From: Aplysia californica
Taxonomy: Eukaryota; Mollusca; Gastropoda; Aplysiida; Aplysiidae
DNA: 64,000 bases
Assembly (NCBI RefSeq): GCF_000002075.1
Contig: NW_004797559.1
Span: forward strand, 685,396-749,395
Direction: 5' to 3'
The position numbers and the translations under genes are program-made. Below the pieces are notes generated by a model. The model was given only the letters and a program-made list of their open reading frames with translations, was not told the DNA's origin and searched no databases. Positions 49,401-61,000 of this stretch are shown here, in pieces. Numbering within the stretch: position 1 is the stretch's first letter; each line of letters starts with the position of its first letter.

Positions 49401-52400
49401 TCTCTCTCTGACGACAAGCAAAGGCAAAGAAGTTGATTTTGTTAAATAGATTTGTTATAGACATGTGGTTCTTCATAAAGTTATCAACCTTTGCCTAGCC
49501 TAGGATTTGAAGTTGAAGCCCAGATCGTAAACATGTGAACGGGTTGTCTCATTCAGAGCGTCGTGTAATTAACTCATCACCAGTATTGTTGTAACTCTGG
49601 ATAGAAAGATAAGAAGCTTATATTTCTTGAAAATATGGTGAAAACTAAATCAATTTTTTTTAGTCAACCAAAATCAGTGTTATTTTCTGGTCACGTGACC
49701 ATTTCTTTCTATTGATGATTCCGTAACAAAGACCTCTTTTTTTAAAGATCATAACAAGTTTGATGAACTCGTCTGGGAAGCGGGTGCAGCTGGCATTTGC
49801 TCATAGATGAATGAATATATTCTCTATAATATCGTGAATATCTGATAAAACGTTTGATGATTAATTCATTTAAGTGTTTTCTTTTCCCCGATGTCTATTT
49901 AGACTCAAGAAACAAACACCAGCACCAATTGAATTTTTTAAAATTTATAACCTTTAGAGACCGGTTTACTGCTGAAAATGGACTCTCCTACTCGAGAGCT
50001 TCATTCATCATAATTCGTGATTATCAAGTCGGTGCCTTTAGAATTGTTAGATCTATTCCTGAATAGAACCAATTTTTTTAGATTAATGAGCCATGGGCAA
50101 TTTGAACTTTGTTACAGATCTAACTTGTTTCTCCCCCACTCTCTCCCCAATTGTCCTGGCCCTTGATTTGAAAATGGCCTCTGCCCGTGCGGTAGTTTCA
50201 GTCCAATTATATATTTTTGGAAAAAAAAAATCACCGTTTTCAGACGAAAATGGGCTCTTCCCATGCCAGAGCTTCTGCCCAATTTTTTATTTAAAAAACA
50301 AAAAAATCATTTTGAGATAAAAATGGGTCCTGCCAGTGCAGGCGCTTAATCCTGCCCAATTTTTAAAAAAATTAAATTTGATATGAGGAGTTTTTGTGTG
50401 TGTTAGTGTATTTGATCTGACATTATTGAATATTTACTATATTATTGCCTCATTTTATTATAGAAATGATAGCAGAAATGGATTCCTGGTCCAAAAACAC
50501 ACGAGAGTAGAGCTGTTGGGAGTCTTTCTGGTGGTACTACAGAAATTATAGATGATTTTGTTGAAGTTATGTTGGATAATTTCTCATTTGTATTATAATT
50601 TTTCTTTTATATAATCTCATATCATTGTAAAGCTTCATGTTATTACAGAAATGATACCAGAACTGGATTCCTGGTCCAAATTTACCGTGGCATGGAAAGT
50701 TTCATACAGTCACTGTTTTTTGGTAATTTTATTCTAAAAAGTTTTCAGACCATGGGTTCTGTGTTGTGATTTTCTGCTTAGAGCACAAAATTGGCAGATT
50801 TCCAATTTTTGTAGGTTCATAACTTATTAAATTGATGTGCCAGAACTCTGAAAAAAATGTTCTGTAAGTGTCATGTCTTTTCAGCAATAACATTTCATTT
50901 TATTGATGTCTGAAACCAGTCTTTTTTGCATTTTTGGACTAACCTGTGCATCAAGAAGTAACTTTTTCCAAATTTAGGTCGCCGTATTGGCTTTATTTAA
51001 ACTCTGATTGTCCTCATCTTAGTATTTTGCATAGTTCATGCTGGCACCTATTGAAAGAGGTGATAATGCACACTTTATGTACCTCAATAAATTTTCTGTG
51101 AACTCACAAAATCGCACTTTTTAACAAGATTTCAAAGTTGCCAAAAATTTACGAAGTAAACAAACATTCAAATGCCTGTCATTTTAAAATTTATCGTCCG
51201 ATATTAATAATTCAAACACCAAAGTTCATAGTTTGCATGCATAGTTCTTTATGATGCAACAAACAGATGTTGGATCAAAGCACTTTGAAAATTTGGTTTG
51301 CGGTACCTAATCTAAGCAACACATTTCAATAAAATTTCACATAGAAAGGCTCTGGACATCAACATCTAAATTTAGAGGGGAATGTTCTTATTTCAAAGCC
51401 TACACTAAAGGCAGATGCGTCAGGCTGGTAAGAGCCGGTATGGCTCTACAGCGGGAAAGCTGGAAAAAGCAGGTATGGCAACATGGCGGGAAGGCCTGTT
51501 TAGCCCAAAAAGAGTTATACGCAAATAAAAATGTTTTTTCACATCAGTTACAAAAAGTCGCATACAACTTGAGGGTATCCGACTGCGGTTCTTCAACAGC
51601 CTACAAACAAAAATTATCTGAGAGCTCCAGTTCTATTGGAGTACTACATGAGAACAGGTCTGCTTTAGAGTGCAGAGCCTCACTTTGGTGTAGCATGAAG
51701 TCCATTCTTGACAGCCCGGTGGAACTGTTCAGTCAGTTGTGGACTCAGGGTGAACAGATGGACCAGGAATCTCAAACCCTGGACAAAGAAGTAACACAAA
51801 ATATAAGATAAGGTAATATAAGACAGGGAAAAATAATATAATATATATGACACCAGAATATAAAATAGGATTATGCAAAACAGGATAATATAACATATGA
51901 GAATATAAGATAAGATAAAATAAGAAATGATATATGATCCACAAGAAGGAAAATTTTGGGGGATATGGATATGCCAGAATATCAAACATAAAGATTCAAC
52001 ATCAAGACAGAAACGCACGCATGACATTCAAGTTGGATGATACACATACAACGATGCACAACTCACTCACACATGATGCATACCATTACAGTGAGTCTGT
52101 GGATCTCAATACACAAAATTAGAAGAAAAAAAAAATTGGGATATTCAATGCCTGCACGTGAGCACACACACTTGCTCACTTAAACACCCCCGTGCCCCAA
52201 CCTCCTTGGCAAATCACACACACAGAGAATACAGTGTGATAAAACTACCCAAAATTGAACAATAAGAGGACAATACACACAAGCATCCACAGAACACACA
52301 CACAGACACATGCACATACAGATACATGCACAAACACACACATTCATACACTTACAGAGATACACACACAGACACATATATGCACACACACAGACACAAG

Positions 52401-54950
52401 ACAAACTTACACATAGACACACACACACCGAAACGCAAGCACAAGGGAACACACACACACACGCACAAAGGAGATCTGAGAGATCTGATTCTGGGCCTAG
52501 CAGAAATCTTTCCATAATGAACTGACTAGTGACTTCTCAAACATAAAGCACATGCACCCACACAGACACACAGACAAACTCACAGGAGCCGTGGTGACAA
52601 ACTGGTGATGGTGCAGACAAGACAGAAGAAGAGACATCAGGAGGTTCGAACTCTCCGCACTCAGGTCAATGGCTGACAGCACCTTGTGTACGGCCCACAC
52701 GCGAGACACATCCCTTTGCTGAAACGATATTACCAGATCAAAATCAAGGTCAGCTATTATTATGGCTGTGTTTAGTAGTAGGGGTAAAGAGATGTACAGG
52801 GTGATAAAAAAACAAAAACAACGTACAACTTTTTTTCCGAATATCTCACACAAAAATTGTTCTAGAATGTAGTAACTTGGAACTGACAAAATTCATGAAT
52901 TTGTTTGACATAAAATCCACGAAAAAGAAACTTATTTTAAAGAGGAAATAGCTTACAGAAAAAAGCATGCAAAAACGCAAAGTTCAACTTTTTTTAAAAA
53001 TCTTGTAAAGGAAGACGTGAAAAGATTGGTAGACTTTTTCTTTATTTTCTCTTTGACATTTAATTTTCCATTCCTGTAAAACTTCAACAATATTTAATTT
53101 CTTTTACAGAGTTTAAAAAACTAACGATTTCATTCTGGAATTCCTAAAAGCAGTGCTGTACATGCCCTCCTTTGGACTCGACACATTTTTAATGCGTCGT
53201 TCGAAATGTTAAAATACAAGGGCCTAGCTGCTAAACCACGAGTGTTTAAAGCCACATACACTGTACATATTCAGTATGAAGTGGCGTCTAGAGACGATAG
53301 GGAGAGGGGTGCCCAATAGACAGCATTTTTTGGAGACAACATATCCCGCATGGTGAAAATGGGCTTTGCTCTAAACCAAATGTCATCGAGGAAATGATCC
53401 GCTTTTTAAGACAATAGAGGAATCATGAACACATTGACATGTTCTGATCCATGTCATCTCGGCCTAGCGAAGATGGAAATGGTACAGTCGTAGGTTGAGA
53501 CCTGCCATTAGAACGCAGACTGTTGAGGTGCAGGAAAGTCCTAGCTGCAGATCGTCTATGGACAGACGTCTCATGGGACTCAGCCACTGAAATCTGAACC
53601 CAGGTGACGTTTAAAGGGCTGTGCATGGTGCGTGTTCGACCTGAAGTGGTAATTTTCAAGGAAATATTTAGCTGTGATTCGCAATAGATCCAAACTGACA
53701 GAACTTCTCTACTCATGACACCAAAGGTCTTGAGGGCACATAAGCATTCTTTCCATGCCGTGCGTTTACCGAGAGGTAATGTTCAAAACAAAAAGCTCTC
53801 GCTCTTTAGGCTACAAAACTTAACCATGATCTCAGCAAGCAAACGAAATTTTGGAAAAATAATATCTGCAGACTTCTGTTGACTTGTTAGACTGCTGTAG
53901 CTAGCAATATGGCGTGATTGTTGTAACTTTGAGTGGTAGGCCTAATGGGAACTGGTTAGTATGCTACGAAAATTGGGACAAGGTTGAAAATGGGTTGTTT
54001 TTTTAATGCGCCATATAGAGCAAAAACCATTCAATGGACTTATGTAAAATGAATATCTGACAAATTCCTTTTGCTTTCCAAATATCATGTTCAAATCTGA
54101 AACGCATAACTTCAGTATAGAATAGAGAAAGATATTTAGAAGAGAAGTTGTACAGTTGGTTTTTTTTTATCACCATGGACATTAATGCAAAAATGGTATA
54201 ATCATTGGTAAACAGATAGAAACAACAGAGGGGGGAAAAAAGTAGGACCTACCAGTGACACACTCCAAGCACCCACAAAGACAGAAACAACAGCGGGACA
54301 GAAAAGAAGTAGGACCTACCAGTGACACACTCCAAGCACCCACAAAGACAGAAACAACAGCGGGACAGAAAAGAAGTAGGACCTACCAGTGACACACTCC
54401 AAGCACCCACAAAGACAGAAACAACAGAGGGGGAAACAAGTAGGACCTACCAGTGACACACTCCAAGCACCCACAAAGACAGAAACAACAGAGGGGGAAA
54501 CAAGTAGGACCTACCAGTGACACACTCCAAGCACCCACAAAGACAGAAACAACAGAGGGACAGAAAAGAAGTAGGACCTACCATTGATTATATCCTCAAA
54601 GCACCCACACAAACAGAAACAACAGAGGGATAGAAAAGAAGTAGGACCTACCAGTTGCGTCCTCGAACCGCCCACACAGACACAAACAATATTGAGGGAA
54701 AGTAAAGAAATAGAACCTGCCAGCAGCAGTCTCCAGCTACACATAATCTGTGGAATCCCACATGTAAAGAAACAAAAATCTCACTGTAAAAAAAAGGAAA
54801 AAAGAGAGAGATAGTGCGAGGGAGGGAGGGGGAGGGAGGGGGAGAGAGAGAGAGTGAGATAGAGGGAGGTAGGGAGGGAGAGAGAGGGAGGGAGGGAGAA
54901 AGAGGGAGGGAGGGGGGGAGTGAGAGAGAGATAGAGAGAGAGAGAGAGAA

Positions 54951-55016
<66 letters not shown>

Positions 55017-58000
55017 AGAGAGAGAGAGAGAAAACACCCCCCCACCCAAAAAAAAAAAAGCAGGGCTCCCCTTTACACACAAATGTGCGTATATTACGTA
55101 TTAAACCTGCAGATTATCCCCTTTAAGTTTTGGTTGTGCGTGAGCTTTACTCTTTATAATTTCATTTCGGGGGTTTGCATACGTTTTAAAACGTAGGTGG
55201 TATGCGTCTGGCAAGCATCATTCCCCCCCTTGTTTCAATCGCGCATTCGCATCACGTGACATGACTTTGGCGTGTGAGTTCCACGTGTGTCAGGGACCGT
55301 CGTTGACGGGGTCAACTTAAGTTCACGCACACTGGTTGAAGCCTCTTCCGGGGCTTACCAGAGGGGAGGGGGGACGCGTGTAAAACATTTGGACTAGGAG
55401 ACCATGACATGATACTTCAGGATAAAAAAAATGATAAAACACACAGGCACGCACGTGCGCGCGCTCACTCACACACATACACCACACATATGCACACGCG
55501 CAGAGGGAATACATGGATATAATAATGGACATCCCTGGAATTTTTTTTAAGTCAGCTTGGCAGTGACCTAGCCAGGTGATTTGTTGTTGATCGCGATTTT
55601 TTCCCCCACTGGGATCCTGACTTTTAGATTTCATAGAGTAGCAGGTCTATTTTTCTAGGAGTATTATAGTCGGAGTAGACCCCTTTTGGTTTGTCAACTT
55701 TATTTTATACTTGACAGACCCAACTGCTCAACCACCACCACTCTTCCCCCCTCCAAATGGACACAACTCTAATTCTAGTCAATATTACTGATTTATTTCT
55801 TAGTTAATTAAAATCGTTAGCATTCAATCATAGTCATGGTCACTCTATGTGTGTCTGTGTGAATGTGTGTGTGAGTTAAATGTTTGCAAGCAAAAAATCT
55901 TACTATAAAATTAGAAGATATTGACTTTTACCTTTTAAGTTTCTAAAAGAAGGATTTAAATACCCCATAACTGATTCCATGCGTGATTTTTTCAGGCTCT
56001 GGACAGAATTATTTTTCCCTATCTAGTTTTAGATAGGGGGTGCATCTATTTAATGCATAACTGTGAAGCTCTAAGTTACTCTATGTATTGTATAGCAAAC
56101 TGATGGGAATCAATAGAGGAATCTGTTTATATTAATAACAATGACCTATAATCTGTTTGTAATGTATTTTCTCTCAGACAAAAACGAATGAGGAAAAAAA
56201 AATTGCACAACACCTCTTAGAAAATTTCGACTTACCGCGTTTTCTCAGCTCTACAAGTCCTTATAATCCATAGGAATCAACACAAATTTGTAGCGATACC
56301 ACCCTAGCACACATTTATGCAAGAATTTCACAAATTTAGCTGAATATCTTTCTTTGAAGGGTCTTTTTATTATACCAGGGTCCGTGTCGTTTCCCTTAAA
56401 TCTAGCCTACATAGCGACAACAAAACAACGATTTTTGCAAGAATTTCGAGGAGTTTCGATCGATATTGGCACTCAAAGGTTGAGGTCAGATTTGTTTACA
56501 AGTTCTACTTCCTTTCGACAACTTAAAAAGTAGGAACTATGTTAAAAAGAGCACATTTGTTTCGGATTTCGCTGAGCCGCTCACAGCGGTCGAACAGAAG
56601 CAGTGGAAAAACACAGAGCCGCTGTCAGCGGCCGAATGGACTGAATCAGTTAAAATAGTAAACCGAAGGGTGAAGGGACCTCTTAAGTTGGACTGAAAAG
56701 TGGAGCCCTGAGAAGTCTTTGACTATAACATACCGAAGACTTGGGCTGGGTGCTCCTGGTGATGAGATAGACAATGGTGTTGCCCATGACTTCCTCGCGA
56801 CAGGGAAACTTGTATGTCCACCACTCCTCAAACAAACAGCTCATCTTGTTCTTCAGTTTGCTCATCTCTGAAGTCAGTGTGGGCAGAACTCCTGGGGAAG
56901 AGAGGAGAGGGGCATGGCATTGGACTTGGAGGTAATATGATAATAATAATGGTACAAATATTAATAATGTAGATCACTTTTATAGCACCTACTCCCATGT
57001 GCACACAGCTCTCATAAAAATGTCTCGGTCAGATTGACTGAATGTCAACTTGACCGTACACCAGTGACAAAACAAAGCCACAATCTTTTCCTCCAGTCAT
57101 AATCACAAGCTGTGCATAAATCCATTCTAAAAGCAGTAAAGGAGATATTCACACTAAAACTTTTTCTTTTTTTTCTTTCATTATTCAGTTGTGTAGTCTC
57201 TCCTATATCCTTTCTGCTTCTTTAATCATTTCTGAGAGACTCCCCAAATTTTACATAACTCAGACACATGCCATAACAAACCAACCTTTCCCAACCGCAC
57301 TTCTCCTTATCACAGCTCCATTGCCCCAAACTTTCAAAACCAAAAAATACTCTACCCAAGTGGTGGGTCAAAATAGTGGGGATTGGTCATTTAACCCCCC
57401 TCCCCCAAAGCCTTCACACACTATTCTGCATCCAATAAATTCAAGTAATTCAATTCAAAGTAGACCAGTAGAAAAAGATATCTCCAAATGAGTAACTATG
57501 CGAGTCACTGTCATTATCATTTGCAAATCTGGTATTGAAAATAAATCATTTTTCTGAAGTATCACAAAAATGTCCTTGAGCTGCAATGCTAGAAAACAGA
57601 ACGCATATTTTCCTCTGAACTTCGATACTCGGCATTTTTCACGTTCTGAATGGCAGTAACGCAGATTGATAAACAAACAAACAAGTAAACAAACCATGCA
57701 GGATAATAACAGCCTCCTGTAAACTGTGCGGTACAGCCACATCCTCTGCAGTTTCCTCCTCTTTCTTCCGCATCTGTTGTAAGTTTTCCACAGTAGCGCC
57801 AGCTAATGTAGTGATGCAGCCCAACACATTCGCCGCCTGTTTCAGATCCTGCATACATAATAATAAGTTAATGTGTCACCAACAATCCTTTCAAATACAT
57901 ATTATCATATGTGTCCGTGACGGTCAATATCAATCACATGAAGGAGATTGCAAAACGGAGTACATTATCTTAAAAAACTATGACCTTTTCCGTACAATTT

Positions 58001-61000
58001 AAAAAAAGAAGGAAGTAAATTTAAATATGACAATATTTGACAAAAATACAAAACTTAAAATTGTGCCAGGTAAGGAAACACGAAAAGGAGAAAATGGACT
58101 CCGAAGTTGAGCAACATGTTTCCATAACAACGGAGGTCGTAGAATTGAGATAGAGACGTGAAATTTAGCAGTTATCTTGGCCATGCCACAGCAAGGTAAC
58201 ACACAGAAGTCAGAAAACTATTCATTAACAGAGAAAAAGTTTATGGACAAAACAACATTTTCACGAGAATGGACTTCATGTTAAATGCAACAAAATGTAA
58301 GCATTATACGAGCACCAGATACTAAATTTTCAAAGTAGCTGTATGCCAAATTCATCTGTTTCACATGAAAGGCCTATGTCTCCTGAAGATTTTGGTACCA
58401 CACTTTTACAGCTCAGTCAGTTTTTAAGAGAATGGCAGCTGTTTCAATTTAACATAATTTTCAAATATTGCTGAAGTCGGTAACTCTGGCTGCAACCCCA
58501 TGTTTGACAGATAATAAAAGAGTACCAAAAAAAAAGTGCACCAAACATCTCTACATTTTATTTTAAGAGTACAATCCCTATAACAAAGAAATGAAGCCTA
58601 GTTTTTTTTCCTTCAAGACTGTGAGATCATTACAAATCTGTATTTTATTGCCTCTCAAACACGATGAACCTTTTTTATTTCAATAAAAACACCAAGCGTT
58701 GTCCCGGCCGGCGCCGCACGAACACTCGCGGCGGGCCAGTCAACTCAATACTGTGGTATACTGAGTGCTCCCGATAGTTTCAAGGAAGGATTCATGCAAA
58801 TAATTCCAAGCCGATAACTTTATTCTAATAGAAAAAGAACTGTTCTTTCTATTGGTACCTTTTTTTAGCCGACGGTATTTTACACATTTCGTGTTAAAAT
58901 GATCTTTGAAAACTTAGAAGCTTTTTTAAAAGGCTTTCAATCCAATCGCCAATGGTTAAAAATATACCATGGGAAACCACACTCAAAGCTGTATAGTTTT
59001 CGTCAATGAAAAGACGGTATTTAATAATTAATCTTTCTGCAAAGTATTCGAATGCACGGGTGTCAATTTTGAACCGGCCAACCTCGTATTCCCACCGCGA
59101 GGGCTTCCCTTTCCACGGCGATTCTCTAACTCCAAGTATTAGGATATACAAACAACTAACACCATTGCAGCGAAGAAAATCTGAACTTTTCGAAGTGTAC
59201 AATTTATAGCAAATGAGTAAAGAAATAGCAATCTGAATTACCCCCATTTCACCGAAACCATGCGCACGAAAGGTCGCAAGTCGGCTTACCTGACTTGTTT
59301 ACACTACCTAAGTATACGTTTGGAATAGCACCATAAACACATGAGAGCACATACACACACACCCACACACACAAAACATACCAACACACACACATACACA
59401 CGCACATTCAGTCATTCACACAGACCACCTCGGTGGCCTCTTGGTAAGGAGTCGGCTTTGAGAGAGATCTAGAGGAAGGTTAATTAATCTTTTAAATGCA
59501 CAAAAACACAATAAAAATGAAATTTTTAAGTCAATCCAAGGGTAAAACTGAAAGATCAACAGACAATAACAGCTAGCAAGGCACACCCACCCAATCAGTT
59601 GTTCGCGTAAACAAGCTTGAAGTGAGCTAAGAGTGACCAATCTTACCCCGTTTAACTAATCAGAGCCCTCAGTCCTGCATAGTGAAGTGACATTACATTT
59701 TTCAGACCATTCAAGCTCGAAAAGGGGTTAAAATCTAAAAATAGTTGCGAATGAAGAACATTGAAGCAAAGGCGGATATGACGTAATGGTTCTGAAAATA
59801 ATCTCACAGCTACACACCAGCAAGGTCCAAATTCCTTTATCTCGTCACCCAAGCTCACAACAAACGACATACACATCCAAAATAAAATATTTATTGTCAA
59901 TTATAGGTGTTCATTTTGATCTTAAATGAAGCAGAATATATAAAACTTTCAATAGATCAAAAAAACAAAATTTTTAAAGAGAGTCACTTTTTTGTCTTTC
60001 AAGCCTTGTAGCGATATAGCACACTGCATCTTATGACTGATATTGACCGGGAAGACACATATTATATAAATACATGCACCTATAATCTGACTAAAGAACA
60101 CATATAGAACTAAAAGATAAAATCACTGTGGTTGCTGATCTGCAAAAGAAGAATCAAACTAATTGGAAAAATAGCATATAGACCAGTTTTAAATGCATCA
60201 ACGCAATACCGGTCACTGCATGTCACATGGAGATCCTGAACGGTACAAAGATTTATCTTATCAAATAAATCAGAAAGTAGTAGACTTGTTACAGCTAAAC
60301 GAAAGCAAGAGAAAAAAAGTATGAGCAGATAATGTTATATGGCATTGGTGGCCTAATGGAGCTCTCGGACTGGTTCAATTCCTGTCGGGGGTTCGACGTT
60401 GTGTCCTTGGGCTGTGGGAATGGCACTACTTTACAAAAATTTTCCTCACTTTATCCAGGTGGGAATGGGCACCCAGCTATACATAGCGAAAGATCTTGTC
60501 AGTTTGTAGTGTTATATAATTTGTTAATCTGGTCTTAAAAGTTCCGAATTTTACTTCTGAAAGTCCGTGAGGGGCAATACTTAGAAAACAGAATATTTTC
60601 CGACATGAAAACTGAATTCTGTACTTCAGTGTTCAGAAACGCATCAAAGGCTTTTTTACGAACTGGTTGGCAGCTAGCTACATACTTCCATCTCATATAC
60701 TGACCTTCTCCTCCGTTTCACAGTCCAGAATCGTGGACATGCAAATGAGCAATACAGCATCCCAGAAGTCCTCAAGCTGCCTTTTGCTAAACTCAGACAG
60801 CGTGTCCTGTAGCTTGCTTTCATCAGAAAGCTGTGGACGAAACTCCAACATTGAATCTGCACAGTACATTATGAACCATAACTGAAGTGGTCTCATTGAT
60901 GACTGTATCGCTCATGATTGCAAAGTATTGGGTACAGTTAGGTAGCTATACCCACATGGCTATGATGACCCTATAAAAAGGGTTAATCAACAAATATGCA

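Noticed and set aside
51440-51811. 123-codon plus-strand ORF
   Set aside because: Overlaps NCAPG2 exon 6 in antisense and matches no family I know.
58700-58745. Isolated GC-rich block that might be a CpG island or rDNA piece
   Set aside because: Only ~45 bases, no match to a recognised rRNA motif, no nearby exon.
60831-60856. Alternative NCAPG2 exon 2 acceptor 26 nt upstream
   Set aside because: It would put exon 1 out of frame with the conserved LSEFSKRQLEDFW segment.
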